Assembly: GCF_902806695.1 (NCBI RefSeq) | Contig: NZ_CADCXN010000044.1 | Location: forward strand, 1-59,641 | Length of the DNA stretch: 59,641 nucleotides | Source of the DNA: Candidatus Methylobacter favarea | GTDB lineage: Bacteria > Pseudomonadota > Gammaproteobacteria > Methylococcales > Methylomonadaceae | Direction: 5' to 3' | In this document: in pieces, positions 40,436 through 50,393 of the stretch | How positions within the stretch are numbered: the first letter of the stretch is position 1 | Layout: every line of letters begins with the position of its first letter | Program-made: the position numbers and the translations under genes | Notes under the pieces: model-generated | Told to the model about the DNA's origin: nothing | Databases searched by the model: none | The model's input: the letters and a program-made list of their open reading frames with translations, nothing else

Positions 40436-40900
40436 TTGTTTCGAGGCAGGCGTTTAGTCAATCTGGATGATAAAGGACGTCTTGCCATTCCCACTCGCTA
40501 TAGGGATGAATTACAGGAATGTTGCGAAGGTCAGATGGTCGTTACGGTTACTGTAAATGAACGCTGTGTTGGAGAGAACGGTTGTTTATGGCTTTACCCG
40601 CTTCCTGAATGGGAGAAACTTGAACAGACTATTAGCAAGTTACCTACATTGAATAAAATGGCTGGCAAGTTGAGACGATTTGTCATTGGTAATGCGTCCG
40701 AATGCGAGATGGATGGCCAAGGCCGCTTGCTGTTGCCGGAAAAGTTGAGAATATTTGCGAAGTTAGAAAAAAAAGTTGAATTGGTCGGTCAACTTAATAA
40801 ATTTGAAATCTGGAATGAAGAGGCATGGGCAGCAAAAGAAAATAATTGGCTCGATGGCGATAGTGAAGGATTAGAAGATCTGGGGCCACTAACTTTTTAA
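40436..40900 (+). CDS. mraZ: Transcriptional regulator MraZ
   Basis: MraZ is an AbrB-type DNA-binding protein that forms a ring and represses the mra/dcw operon. The 154-residue protein has two SpoVT-AbrB repeats, with the DxKGR signatures LDDKGRLAIPTRYR (about 9-22) and MDGQGRLLLPEKLR in the second half. The start is TTG at 40436 with GGAG six bases upstream; the family N-terminus MFRGxxLVNLD confirms it. It is the first gene of the division and wall cluster, and the box array in its leader indicates autoregulation. rsmH follows after 15 nt. Confidence 0.97.
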   Translation: MFRGRRLVNLDDKGRLAIPTRYRDELQECCEGQMVVTVTVNERCVGENGCLWLYPLPEWEKLEQTISKLPTLNKMAGKLRRFVIGNASECEMDGQGRLLLPEKLRIFAKLEKKVELVGQLNKFEIWNEEAWAAKENNWLDGDSEGLEDLGPLTF

Positions 40901-40915
40901 TACGGGAGATCGTCA

Positions 40916-41842
40916 GTGGAACATTTGCCCGTTATGCTTGCTGAAGCGCTACAACAGTTAACTATTAAAAAGAACGGTGTGTATGTGGATTGCACCTTCG
41001 GCCGGGGAGGGCATAGTCGCGGAATTTTAAATCAATTGAATGCATCCGGTCGATTACTGGCTTTTGATCGGGATTTTGAAGCGATTAATTCTGATTATGC
41101 CCAGACGCTACTTAAAGACGAGCGCTGCCTATTAAAGCAGGGTCGTTTTTCCCAATTACAAAGCCTTGTCGCAAGCGAAAGCCTGGCTGGAGAAATAGAC
41201 GGTATTTTGATGGATTTGGGCGTCTCGTCACCACAACTGGATAATCCCGAACGGGGCTTTAGCTTTTTGCGGGAGGGCCCGTTGGATATGCGTATGGAGG
41301 TTCAGGCAGGGATTTCGGCAGAACAATGGTTGGCTACTATTGATGAGAAGAAGCTGGTCAGGATTTTATTTGAGTATGGCGAAGAACGATTTGCACGACG
41401 CATAGCCCGCGCTATTGTTGAAAGCAGATCAGAATCACCGCTGGCCACGACCAAACAATTGGCCAGCTTGATTGAAAAGGCAGTGCCTGCACGGGATCGT
41501 CACAAACATCCTGCAACACGTACTTTTCAGGCCATACGGATTTACATTAATGATGAGCTGGATGAACTGAAGGCTGCCTTACAACAATCTGCTCAGGCTT
41601 TAAGACCCGGAGGACGGTTAGTAGTCATTTCCTTTCATTCTCTCGAAGATCGAATTGTAAAACGATTTATTAAAGATGAGTCCGGGGCCAAATATGACCC
41701 CGGCAAGTTACCGGTTAGGGAAAACGATATTGCTAAAGGCTGTTTAAAGAAAATAGGCAAGTCATTGAAAGCCAGTGAGCAGGAGGTCATCCAAAATCCA
41801 AGAGCACGCAGTGCAATCATGCGGGTTGCAGAGAGGATTTGA
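40916..41842 (+). CDS. rsmH: 16S rRNA (cytosine1402-N4)-methyltransferase
   Basis: RsmH (MraW) adds the N4 methyl to C1402 of 16S rRNA, complementing RsmI. The 308-residue SAM-dependent enzyme starts with HLPVMLAEAL, then motif I YVDCTFGRGGHSRGIL, the DLGVSSPQLDNPERGFSF segment and RIYINDELDEL near the core, and ends SARSAIMRVAER-like. The start is GTG at 40916 with GGGAG upstream. The ftsL start follows its stop directly, so the two should be coupled. Confidence 0.97.
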   Translation: MEHLPVMLAEALQQLTIKKNGVYVDCTFGRGGHSRGILNQLNASGRLLAFDRDFEAINSDYAQTLLKDERCLLKQGRFSQLQSLVASESLAGEIDGILMDLGVSSPQLDNPERGFSFLREGPLDMRMEVQAGISAEQWLATIDEKKLVRILFEYGEERFARRIARAIVESRSESPLATTKQLASLIEKAVPARDRHKHPATRTFQAIRIYINDELDELKAALQQSAQALRPGGRLVVISFHSLEDRIVKRFIKDESGAKYDPGKLPVRENDIAKGCLKKIGKSLKASEQEVIQNPRARSAIMRVAERI

Positions 41843-42115
41843 GTGGCAATAAAGCGCTTTTTGACTGTGGCTGGACTAATGACAGTGCTTCTGATATCGG
41901 CTTTGGTTGTGATTTATAGCAAATACTACTCGCGTTTGCTTTTTATTAAGATTCAGGAGCAAGAACGAGCCCTGGATCAGTATGAAGTGGAATGGGGACA
42001 GTTGCAGCTGGAACTGACCACTTTAACTGAAGAGAATCGGGTGGAACTGGTGGCGAGGAAGAACTTGAAGCTGAGAGTGCCGCTACGTGAAAAAATTGTT
42101 TATATAAAACCGTAA
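41843..42115 (+). CDS. ftsL: Cell division protein FtsL
   Basis: FtsL is a small bitopic protein that forms a complex with FtsB and FtsQ and activates FtsWI at the septum. The 90-residue protein has a short cytoplasmic N-terminus, one membrane helix at about 6-27, and a periplasmic leucine-zipper-like coiled coil to the end. The family is poorly conserved, so the call rests on size, topology and its place between rsmH and ftsI. The start is GTG directly after the rsmH stop, and the stop directly precedes ftsI. Confidence 0.93.
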   Translation: MAIKRFLTVAGLMTVLLISALVVIYSKYYSRLLFIKIQEQERALDQYEVEWGQLQLELTTLTEENRVELVARKNLKLRVPLREKIVYIKP

Positions 42116-43843
42116 ATGTTGGATTTTCGTAATAAACCTAAAACCAGAAAGCCGGCAGGGGATTTTTCTGACAGAAGAAAATTTCTGGTGATTTTTATGA
42201 TGACATGTATGGTTGTGCTGATTGGCCGCGCTGTTGATTTACAGGTATTGAATAAACAATTTCTCAAGGCTCAGGGTAATAGGAGGCATGTAGATGAGGT
42301 ATCTGTTTCGGCATACCGGGGCATGATCAAGGATAGAAATGGTGAACCCTTGGCCATCAGCTCGCCGGTTCAATCCATTTGGGTGAATCCGCAGGAGCTG
42401 AAATTGGCTGGCAAAGCCAGGATTAAGCAAATGGAAAAACTGCTGGATCTGCAGCCCGGTAAAATCAGTTCATTACTTAACGAAAATTCCCACAAGCAGT
42501 TTGCTTATGTGGCACGCCGGCTTAATCCCGGTTTTGCCGATCAAGTTAAAGCGTTAAAACTTAAAGGCGTTTACTTCGAGCGCGAATTCAAGCGCTACTA
42601 TCCTGCCGGTGGAGTTTCGGCACATTTGGTCGGCTTTACCAATGTTGATGATATTGGCCAGGAAGGGCTGGAATCGGGTTTTGAAAAGTTATTAAAAGGT
42701 ATTCGAGGAAGCAAGCGGATCATCAGAGATGGACAACGCCAGATCATTGCAGATGTTGAAAATATAAAAGAGCCTGTGGCAGGAAAAAACCTGGAGTTAA
42801 GCATTGATCAGCGCATCCAGTATCTGGCCTATCGGGAATTACAGCTGGCAGTTAGCGCCAACAAGGCAAAATCGGCAGCCTTGATCGTGCTGGATGCCAA
42901 GAATGGGGAAATTCTCGCAGCCGTGAATCAACCGTCATTCAACCCTAACACAAGAAAAGGTTTAAAGGAAAATTTGTACAGAAACAGGGCAATAACTGAT
43001 GTATTTGAACCGGGCTCCACGATTAAGCCATTTGTTGTTGCAGCCGCTTTGGACGGAGGTTATGTCCGGCCTGGCGAGGTTTTTGAAACACATGGGATCT
43101 ATCGGGTCGGCCACCATTTGGTTAAGGATGTTCATAATTATGGAAGCCTGGATTTAATGGGTGTATTGAAAAAATCCAGTAATGTTGCGGTAAGTCAGAT
43201 GGCCTTGAAAATGCCTCCAAAATATTTTTGGAATGTTTATCACCGGCTTGGATTTGGAATGGCAGCAGGCTCCGGATTTCCTGGAGAAGCCAGCGGGAGT
43301 TTGCTGGACTATCAAAGATGGCATGATTTTGAGAGGGCTACCCTGTCATTCGGCTATGGCTTGAGCACTTCGGTCTTACAGCTTGCAAGAGCCTATACGG
43401 CATTGGCAGATGATGGCCTCCTGCATTCAGTCAGTCTGCTGAAGCGGGATGAAGATATTGATGCGCAACGTGTATTTTCAGCTAAAACGGCCAGGAGCGT
43501 TAGGGCAATGCTGGAAAATGTGATTATGAAAGATGGCACAGCCTATGAAGCCCGGGTTGATGGTTACCGTGTCGCCGGTAAAACCGGGACAGTAAAAAAG
43601 GCCGGCGCAGGAGGATATACGGGAAAAAATTATTTTGCTGTTTTTGCCGGAATGGCCCCTGCCGACAAGCCTCGGGTGATCATTGTCGTGATGATTGATG
43701 AGCCTTCTGCAGGTCAGTATTATGGCGGACTAGTTTCGGCCCCGGTATTTTCCAAAGTAATGGCTGGCGCCTTGAGAGTACTCGATATTGCTCCGGATCA
43801 GGAAAGTACCATGCCTATTTTGCTGACGCGGCAGGATCCTTAA
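42116..43843 (+). CDS. ftsI: Septal peptidoglycan transpeptidase FtsI (PBP3)
   Basis: FtsI cross-links new septal peptidoglycan together with the FtsW polymerase. The 575-residue class B PBP has a membrane anchor at about 25-45, a pedestal domain with RGMIKDRNGEPLA, and a C-terminal transpeptidase domain. The active-site triad is intact: S301-T-I-K304 (FEPGSTIKP), S354-S-N356 and K489-T-G491. It lies between ftsL and murE with no gap from ftsL and 7 nt to murE. Its polymerase partner FtsW is encoded at 49218. Confidence 0.97.
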   Translation: MLDFRNKPKTRKPAGDFSDRRKFLVIFMMTCMVVLIGRAVDLQVLNKQFLKAQGNRRHVDEVSVSAYRGMIKDRNGEPLAISSPVQSIWVNPQELKLAGKARIKQMEKLLDLQPGKISSLLNENSHKQFAYVARRLNPGFADQVKALKLKGVYFEREFKRYYPAGGVSAHLVGFTNVDDIGQEGLESGFEKLLKGIRGSKRIIRDGQRQIIADVENIKEPVAGKNLELSIDQRIQYLAYRELQLAVSANKAKSAALIVLDAKNGEILAAVNQPSFNPNTRKGLKENLYRNRAITDVFEPGSTIKPFVVAAALDGGYVRPGEVFETHGIYRVGHHLVKDVHNYGSLDLMGVLKKSSNVAVSQMALKMPPKYFWNVYHRLGFGMAAGSGFPGEASGSLLDYQRWHDFERATLSFGYGLSTSVLQLARAYTALADDGLLHSVSLLKRDEDIDAQRVFSAKTARSVRAMLENVIMKDGTAYEARVDGYRVAGKTGTVKKAGAGGYTGKNYFAVFAGMAPADKPRVIIVVMIDEPSAGQYYGGLVSAPVFSKVMAGALRVLDIAPDQESTMPILLTRQDP

Positions 43844-43850
43844 GTTCTAG

Positions 43851-45323
43851 ATGCAACTGAAAAATTTACTGAAAGGACTGGCGGCAGTGGACAAAGACAT
43901 GCGGGTTACTGGCCTGGCCCTGGATAGCCGGACAGTAATGTCCGGGAATGTGTTTATTGCCCTGGATGGTGCAAAACAGCATGGCTTGATGCATACGGAA
44001 CAGGCAGTTAAAAAAGGCGCCTGCGGGATTATTTTTGATCCTGCCGGTGGCGGCGCGCAGTTGGCGGAGCAAATTAATGATGTGGCGCTTGTTGCAGTAG
44101 AGGGTTTGGGCTTGAAGTTAGGAGAAATCGCGGCCCGTTTTTATAACTACCCGTCACGGACTATGGATGTTATTGGCATTACCGGCACCAATGGGAAAAC
44201 CTCTTGCAGTCAATTTCTAAGTCAGCTGCTGGATGATTGCGGCGTTATCGGAACGCTTGGTTGGGGTGACCGGGGAAAGCTTCATAACACGCTTAATACT
44301 ACGCCTGATGCCTTGACGATCCAGAAAATACTGGCGGAACTGTTAAACAATAAAAAGACGGCAGTGGCAATGGAAGTTTCATCGCATGGCCTGGAGCAGG
44401 GGCGGGTCAATGGCATTGTATTTAAAGGCGCTGTATTTACCAATATAAGTCGTGATCATCTGGATTATCACCAGTCAATGGACGCCTATGTGCAGGCCAA
44501 ATTAACCTTTTTGGAAAAGCCCGGTTTAGCCTTTGCAGTGGTAAATCTGGATGATGCTTATAGCCGGCAGATTAGTGCCGCAGTTCCTGAATCTGTCGTT
44601 ATTTGGGGTGTGAGTGTTAAGGGAAAAACCTCGGCAGCAGGGGAGAGTGTCAATGCAGCAAATATTGTGCACCAAATTGACGGGATTGAGTTTGACATAC
44701 GCTGGCGGGAGTATGCGCAGCGGGTAAAAGTGCCGCTTTATGGCGATTTTAATAGCGAGAATGTTTTAACCGTTTTGACTGTCATGCTGGCTATGGGTAT
44801 TTCATTTAAGGATGCCGTTAACAGGCTTACGCACATAAAAGCCGTTACGGGTCGTATGGAACGGCTGTTTGGAGAGCAAGAGCCTCTGATTTTTATTGAT
44901 TATGCGCACACGCCGGATGCTTTGGATAAAGTTTTATCCAGTTTGAGAAAGCATAGCAATGAGGATTTATGGGTGGTTTTTGGCTGTGGTGGTAACAGAG
45001 ACACGGGTAAACGCGCGCAAATGGGCAAAATTGCAGAGCGTTGGGCCGACCATGTAATAGTCACCGATGACAATCCGCGTTTTGAAAACGGGTTGGATAT
45101 AGTGAGGGAAATCTTGACTGGATGCAGTTCAGATAAAGTTGAAGTGATCCAAAACCGAGAGCAGGCGATCCAACAAGTGATTTCAAAAGCTGCGGAACAT
45201 GATTGCATTGTGATTGCCGGAAAAGGCCACGAGCAATATCAGGAAATCAACGGCGTGCGCTTGCCTTTCAGCGATAAACGGATTGCGCTTGAAGCATTAA
45301 AAATGCGGGCTGCGAACCGGTGA
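43851..45323 (+). CDS. murE: UDP-MurNAc-tripeptide synthetase (mDAP-adding)
   Basis: MurE adds the third residue of the peptidoglycan stem peptide in the cytoplasm. The 490-residue Mur ligase has the ATP-binding loop GTNGKTS at 112-118, MEVSSHGLEQGRV in the central domain, and DNPR at 407-410, the motif that marks meso-diaminopimelate as substrate. The C-terminal GKGHEQYQEI is also conserved. It overlaps the next gene by 4 nt (GTGA) if murF starts at its GTG. Confidence 0.97.
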   Translation: MQLKNLLKGLAAVDKDMRVTGLALDSRTVMSGNVFIALDGAKQHGLMHTEQAVKKGACGIIFDPAGGGAQLAEQINDVALVAVEGLGLKLGEIAARFYNYPSRTMDVIGITGTNGKTSCSQFLSQLLDDCGVIGTLGWGDRGKLHNTLNTTPDALTIQKILAELLNNKKTAVAMEVSSHGLEQGRVNGIVFKGAVFTNISRDHLDYHQSMDAYVQAKLTFLEKPGLAFAVVNLDDAYSRQISAAVPESVVIWGVSVKGKTSAAGESVNAANIVHQIDGIEFDIRWREYAQRVKVPLYGDFNSENVLTVLTVMLAMGISFKDAVNRLTHIKAVTGRMERLFGEQEPLIFIDYAHTPDALDKVLSSLRKHSNEDLWVVFGCGGNRDTGKRAQMGKIAERWADHVIVTDDNPRFENGLDIVREILTGCSSDKVEVIQNREQAIQQVISKAAEHDCIVIAGKGHEQYQEINGVRLPFSDKRIALEALKMRAANR

Positions 45324-46681
45324 ATATGAAGCTGAGTGAAATTGCCGAATGCGTACAGGGACAACTTGTCGGGGAAGATGACGTAATCACTTCGGTCAGC
45401 ATTGACACCCGCACTATAAAGCCGGGCCAGCTTTATATTGGGATTAAGGGCAAAAACTTTGACGGCAATGAGTTTGTCCGTGAGGCAGAGCAAGCCGGAG
45501 CTACCGCAGCCATTATTAATAACGGCTTTGCAGCAGCCATACCCTACATCAGGGTCGAGGATACTCATTTGGCTTTGGCTGAACTGGCCGGTAGCTGGCG
45601 CAAAAAAATGCCGGTTTCAATTGTCGGCATTACCGGCAGCAACGGCAAGACGACCGTTAAGGAAATGGTTGCGGCAATACTGGGCATTAATGACACCGTA
45701 TTGTTTACCCAGGGTAATTTGAATAATGATATTGGCGTTCCTTTAACATTACTGCGCCTCAATGAGCAACACCCTTATGCCGTGATTGAAATGGGGGCTA
45801 ACCATCCTGGAGAAATTCAATACACAAGCAGCTATGCACAGGCTGATGTGGTAGTCATTACCAATGCAGGGGCTGCGCATATAGAAGGATTTGGCAGTAT
45901 TGACGGCGTTGCCCGGGCAAAGGGGGAAATTATACAGACGCTAAAAGCACAGGGGATTGCCATTCTTCCCCGGGACGATGACTTTTTCGATTATTGGAAA
46001 TCAGTAGCCGGAAGCAGAAAGCTTATGTCTTTTGGCTTGAATGATGGCGCTGATGTCACTGCCCGCTCCATTAAAACCGAAATTTGTAATAAACAGTTTG
46101 TTACCACCTTTGAATTAGTCACTGCGCAAGGCTTTCTGTCAGTGAACTTAAACCTGGCGGGCCGGCATAATGTGATGAATGCCTTGGCGGCAACGGCGGC
46201 GTGCCTGGCGCTGGGCATTGAATTGGAGCAGATTAAACAGGGACTGGAAACGGTAGTCCCGGTAACCGGGAGGCTGCAGCCGCTGCTAAGCCGCTTCGGA
46301 AATATTGTTATTGACGATACCTATAACGCTAATTCTGCCTCACTGAAAGCAGGTCTTGATGTTTTGGCTGACTGCGAAGGTGAGCCCTGGCTTGTTTTAG
46401 GGGCATTTGGCGAGTTGGGGCCGGAAAGCTTGAAAATACACGAAGAGATAGGCGAGCTTATTAAATCGCGGGGTATTGTTCGCCTGCTGGCTATAGGTCC
46501 AGATGCCAGGAATACCGTAAAGTGCTTTGGCCAGGGAGGAACTTTTTTTGAGACACAGCAGAATTTAATTGAGGTGCTTAATCAGGAACTTACCGGCAAA
46601 GAGACGATTTTGATCAAAGGGTCACGAGTACAGCGCATGGAAAATATAGCTGAAGCGCTGGTTGAGAACTACAGGATTTAG
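45320..46681 (+). CDS. murF: UDP-MurNAc-tripeptide:D-Ala-D-Ala ligase
   Basis: MurF adds D-Ala-D-Ala to complete the stem peptide. The 453-residue protein has the ATP loop GSNGKTT at 106-112, the central EMGANHPGEI and ITNAGAAHIEGFGS motifs, and the C-terminal DDTYNANSASLKA. The start is either the GTG at 45320, overlapping the murE stop, or ATG 45326 two codons later; the second fits the family N-terminus (MKLSEIAE) a little better. mraY begins 3 nt after its stop. Confidence 0.96.
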   Translation: MNMKLSEIAECVQGQLVGEDDVITSVSIDTRTIKPGQLYIGIKGKNFDGNEFVREAEQAGATAAIINNGFAAAIPYIRVEDTHLALAELAGSWRKKMPVSIVGITGSNGKTTVKEMVAAILGINDTVLFTQGNLNNDIGVPLTLLRLNEQHPYAVIEMGANHPGEIQYTSSYAQADVVVITNAGAAHIEGFGSIDGVARAKGEIIQTLKAQGIAILPRDDDFFDYWKSVAGSRKLMSFGLNDGADVTARSIKTEICNKQFVTTFELVTAQGFLSVNLNLAGRHNVMNALAATAACLALGIELEQIKQGLETVVPVTGRLQPLLSRFGNIVIDDTYNANSASLKAGLDVLADCEGEPWLVLGAFGELGPESLKIHEEIGELIKSRGIVRLLAIGPDARNTVKCFGQGGTFFETQQNLIEVLNQELTGKETILIKGSRVQRMENIAEALVENYRI

Positions 46682-46684
46682 ACG

Positions 46685-47767
46685 ATGTTACTTTATCTGG
46701 CAGATTATTTAATGACCTTTGACGGAGGCTTCAGGGTTTTCCATTACTTGACTTTTCGAGCCATCCTCGGGGCATTAACCTCGCTGATTATCTCTTTTAT
46801 TATCGGGCCGGTAATGATCAGAAGGTTAACCAGCAACAAGATCGGGCAAAGCGTACGTCAATTAGGACCGCAAACACACTATGGAAAAGCGGGAACTCCT
46901 ACGATGGGCGGGGCCCTGATTCTGATTGCGATTGCGATCAGCACGTTGCTATGGGCGGATTTGGGAAATCGCTATATCTGGGTCATTTTAGTCGTAACGC
47001 TAAGCTACGGCATTATTGGCTTTATTGATGATTACAGAAAGGTCATTCGGCACAATAGTGACGGTTTATCCGCTAAAGCCAAATATTTCTGGCAATCGGC
47101 AATAAGCTTGATAGTGGCTATTTTTCTTTATAACACGGCAGTACTGCCCATAGAGACACAGTTTATCGTGCCTTTCTTTAAAGACTTTATTCTGGATATG
47201 GGCTGGATGTATATCGTTCTGACCTATTTTGTCATTGTCGGCAGCAGCAACGCCGTTAACCTGACCGATGGGCTGGATGGTCTGGCCATTATGCCAACCG
47301 TGATGGTGGCATCGGGCTTGGGGATTTTTGCCTATCTGTCGGGACATGTCGCTTTTTCAGAATATCTGGCTATTCCCTACTTGCCCAATGCCGGGGAATT
47401 AATTGTATTTTGCGCGGCTTTGGTAGGCGCCGGCTTAGGTTTTTTATGGTTTAACGCCTATCCGGCGATGGTCTTCATGGGCGATGTCGGAGCGCTGGCC
47501 TTAGGCGGCGCTTTAGGGGTTTTGGCGGTGCTGGTCAGGCAGGAGATTGTCCTGATGATTATGGGAGGAGTTTTTGTCATGGAAACAATCTCAGTGATTA
47601 TTCAGGTCGCCTCTTTCAAAATGACGGGAAAACGTGTTTTTCGCATGGCGCCCATTCATCATCATTTTGAACTAAAAGGCTGGCCTGAGCCTCGCGTAAT
47701 CGTGAGATTCTGGATCATTACCGTCATTCTGGTACTGATTGGGTTGGCGACCTTAAAACTTCGATGA
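46685..47767 (+). CDS. mraY: Phospho-N-acetylmuramoyl-pentapeptide transferase
   Basis: MraY transfers phospho-MurNAc-pentapeptide to undecaprenyl phosphate to make lipid I. The 360-residue inner-membrane protein has ten hydrophobic helices and the conserved catalytic segments [24 protein letters not shown] and [14 protein letters not shown], plus the C-terminal [14 protein letters not shown] loop. The sequence of helices and the 360 length are those of the enteric enzyme. It is followed by a 65-nt gap before murD that contains a small open frame. Confidence 0.98.
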   Translation: MLLYLADYLMTFDGGFRVFHYLTFRAILGALTSLIISFIIGPVMIRRLTSNKIGQSVRQLGPQTHYGKAGTPTMGGALILIAIAISTLLWADLGNRYIWVILVVTLSYGIIGFIDDYRKVIRHNSDGLSAKAKYFWQSAISLIVAIFLYNTAVLPIETQFIVPFFKDFILDMGWMYIVLTYFVIVGSSNAVNLTDGLDGLAIMPTVMVASGLGIFAYLSGHVAFSEYLAIPYLPNAGELIVFCAALVGAGLGFLWFNAYPAMVFMGDVGALALGGALGVLAVLVRQEIVLMIMGGVFVMETISVIIQVASFKMTGKRVFRMAPIHHHFELKGWPEPRVIVRFWIITVILVLIGLATLKLR

Positions 47768-47787
47768 GAAAAATACAGGGTAAAAAA

Positions 47788-47826
47788 ATGAGTTTTTGCA
47801 AGTTCCGGTCTGGCATATTGTTGTGA
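47788..47826 (+). CDS. 12-codon leader mini-ORF before murD
   Basis: ATG at 47788 preceded by AGGG seven bases upstream opens a 12-codon frame, MSFCKFRSGILL, ending in TGA at 47824-47826. It is in the same frame as murD, whose ATG follows 6 nt after this stop with no clear ribosome binding site of its own. It could feed ribosomes to murD by re-initiation. There is no evidence that the peptide itself has a function. Confidence 0.3.
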   Translation: MSFCKFRSGILL

Positions 47827-47832
47827 AATAAA

Positions 47833-49221
47833 ATGGATAATGCAGCAATTACAGCATTGTTAAAAAAGACTTTTGCTCTGGTTCCGAAAAGTTCCAAGGT
47901 GTTGGTTGTGGGTCTTGGAAAAACAGGTCTTTCGGCTGCCCGTTATTTGCAAAAACTCGGGTTTGATTTCGCCATTACCGACAGTCGCGATAAACCGCCG
48001 CTAATCGATGAATTTTTTCAGCAAATGCCTGATGTACCGGTTTTTACCGGCGGTTTCGATGAAGCTGCTTTCAGGGTAGCTACGCATCTGATTGTCAGCC
48101 CTGGCGTTTCACTTGATGAAAAATCGATAATCAAAGCCAGTGCTAACGGTTCCCGGATTATCAGTGATATTGATTTGTTTGCCTGTTCGGTTGATGTGCC
48201 CGTCATTGCCATAACCGGCTCAAACGGCAAGAGCACAGTAACGACAATGCTCGGTGAAATGGCAAAAGCGGCAGGCAGGCAAGCGGGCGTTGGCGGCAAT
48301 CTCGGTACGCCGGCTCTGGATTTGCTGGAACTGGATGCAAACTCTTCTGAACGCAAGGAACTGTATATACTGGAGCTTTCAAGCTTTCAAATGGAAAGAA
48401 CCTCGGCATTGAATGCAACTGCTGCAACCGTGCTCAATATTAGCCCCGATCATCTGGACCGGCATGCGAATATGGCAGAGTATGCAGAAGAAAAAAAAGG
48501 AATTTTTAAGGGTAATGGGGTTATGGTAATTAATATCGATGATCCTGTTGTCCAGGCGATGCAGAAAGCAGATAGGAATACTCTGACATTCTCGATTAAA
48601 ACAAACGCTGATTTTCACCTGGCTCATAAAGCTAATGTTGAATATCTGATGCACCAGGAAAATTATCTAATGCCGGTGGCGGAATTACCGCTTGAAGGCA
48701 AACACAACGCGGCAAATGCTCTGGCTGCATTGGCTTTAGGCGCGGCTGTGGAATTGGATGAGCAGGCCATGTGTAATGCCTTGCGAAAATTTAAAGGCCT
48801 GGAGCACAGGATGCAGCATGTTGCCGAAATACGCGGAGTCATCTGGGTTAATGATTCAAAGGCAACCAATATCGGCGCCTGTGTTGCAGCTTTACAGGGC
48901 TATGAGCGTAAAGTGGTGCTTATTGCGGGCGGCGATGCGAAGGGCGCGGATATGAATGACCTGATACCGGCGATAAAAGAAAAAGCAAAAAGCGTTGTGG
49001 TTATGGGAAAAGATGCCGGCTTGATAAAACAGGCATTGAATGGTTGTGTACCGGTTTTTTTTGCTGAAAATATAACTCAAGCGGTACAGATTGCCGCCGC
49101 TCTTGCTGATCCCGGCGAGAGTGTGCTGCTTTCTCCCGCCTGTGCCAGCCTCGATCAATTCAGGAATTACCAGGATCGCGGCAATAAATTTATCCAGGCC
49201 GTATTGGGGCTGGCCTTATGA
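47833..49221 (+). CDS. murD: UDP-MurNAc-L-alanine:D-glutamate ligase
   Basis: MurD adds D-glutamate to UDP-MurNAc-L-Ala. The 462-residue Mur ligase has an N-terminal Rossmann-like domain with VVGLGKTGLSAARYL, the ATP loop GSNGKST at 129-135, ELSSFQMERT and NISPDHLDRH in the centre, and WVNDSKATNIGA before the C-terminal domain. The ribosome binding site at ATG 47833 is poor; a mini-ORF upstream may supply ribosomes. The end overlaps ftsW by 4 nt. Confidence 0.97.
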   Translation: MDNAAITALLKKTFALVPKSSKVLVVGLGKTGLSAARYLQKLGFDFAITDSRDKPPLIDEFFQQMPDVPVFTGGFDEAAFRVATHLIVSPGVSLDEKSIIKASANGSRIISDIDLFACSVDVPVIAITGSNGKSTVTTMLGEMAKAAGRQAGVGGNLGTPALDLLELDANSSERKELYILELSSFQMERTSALNATAATVLNISPDHLDRHANMAEYAEEKKGIFKGNGVMVINIDDPVVQAMQKADRNTLTFSIKTNADFHLAHKANVEYLMHQENYLMPVAELPLEGKHNAANALAALALGAAVELDEQAMCNALRKFKGLEHRMQHVAEIRGVIWVNDSKATNIGACVAALQGYERKVVLIAGGDAKGADMNDLIPAIKEKAKSVVVMGKDAGLIKQALNGCVPVFFAENITQAVQIAAALADPGESVLLSPACASLDQFRNYQDRGNKFIQAVLGLAL

Positions 49222-50393
49222 ACTTCCGGCTCAAATTGTCCCCAATAAGTGAGTTTCATTTTGATCGGCTGTTGCTTACAGTCTGTATCAGTTTGTTGCT
49301 CATCGGCTATGTCATGGTCGCGTCATCGTCCATGCATTTAGGCGTTACTATGGCGGGAAACAGCTTGTATTATCCCCTCAAACAGTTAATGCATATCAGC
49401 CTTGGACTGATTTTGGCGGCAGCTCTTACAACGGTGCCAATGCGCATCTGGGAAAAGGCAGGGCCCTGGTTATTTATAGTGGGATTATTACTGCTGATCG
49501 GGGTGCTGGTGCGCGGCTTGGGAATAAAGGTTAACGGCAGCGTCCGCTGGCTGTCGATAGGCGGATTAAGAATACAAGTATCCGAAGTGGTCAAGTTTTT
49601 TGCGGTAATTTATATGGCTGGTTATGTAAACCGGCATTACCAGTCTATAAGCGAATCCGCTTTCGGATTGCTCAAACCCTTATTATTGTTTTCGCTGGCC
49701 TGCGTGTTGCTATTGCTGGAGCCAGATTTCGGATCAGCAATCGTGATTTTAATGATAGCCATGGGCATTATGTTTTTAGGAGGAGCAAGGTTATCGCAAT
49801 TTATAATTTTATTGCTGTCAGTGGCCATGCTGGCCACATTGCTGGTGTATTTTTCACCTTACCGGCTAGTAAGAGTAATGAGCTTTATGAACCCTTGGGC
49901 CGATCCTTTAAATACCGGTTTTCAACTCGTACAGGCGCTTATTTCCTTTGGGCGAGGAGAATGGCTGGGAGTAGGTCTGGGCAGCGGCATACAGAAATTG
50001 TTTTATTTGCCTGAGGCGCATACCGATTTTCTGTTTTCAGTCATAGCCGAGGAGCTGGGGTTAGTGGGCGTGATTACTGTCATTGGCTTATTTTCACTCC
50101 TGGTATGGCGCGCTTTTGAAATAGCAGCGGCGGCGGAAAAGGCCGGCCAAAGATTTTCCGCTTTTATTGCTTATGGCCTTGGCATCTGGTTCGGTTTTCA
50201 ATCCTTTGTCAATATGGGCGTCAATATGGGCATTTTGCCTACCAAGGGATTGACTTTACCGCTGATGAGCTACGGCGGAGGCAGCATGATAATTATGTGC
50301 TGCGCCGTGGCCTTGTTATTACGGGTGCATAATGAAGTCGCCGAGATAAATGCCAATACGCCAAAAGGAAAATCGGAATGGACAAGCGCATAG
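49218..50393 (+). CDS. ftsW: Septal peptidoglycan polymerase FtsW
   Basis: FtsW is the SEDS glycosyltransferase that polymerises septal glycan, working with FtsI. The 391-residue inner-membrane protein has ten hydrophobic segments. SEDS features visible are KVNGSVRWLSIGGLRIQVSE, the catalytic-region LLEPDFGSAIVI with the conserved Asp, and the C-terminal NMGILPTKGLTLPLMSYGG. It overlaps murD by 4 nt at the start and murG by 16 nt at the end, so translation should be coupled. Confidence 0.97.
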   Translation: MNFRLKLSPISEFHFDRLLLTVCISLLLIGYVMVASSSMHLGVTMAGNSLYYPLKQLMHISLGLILAAALTTVPMRIWEKAGPWLFIVGLLLLIGVLVRGLGIKVNGSVRWLSIGGLRIQVSEVVKFFAVIYMAGYVNRHYQSISESAFGLLKPLLLFSLACVLLLLEPDFGSAIVILMIAMGIMFLGGARLSQFIILLLSVAMLATLLVYFSPYRLVRVMSFMNPWADPLNTGFQLVQALISFGRGEWLGVGLGSGIQKLFYLPEAHTDFLFSVIAEELGLVGVITVIGLFSLLVWRAFEIAAAAEKAGQRFSAFIAYGLGIWFGFQSFVNMGVNMGILPTKGLTLPLMSYGGGSMIIMCCAVALLLRVHNEVAEINANTPKGKSEWTSA

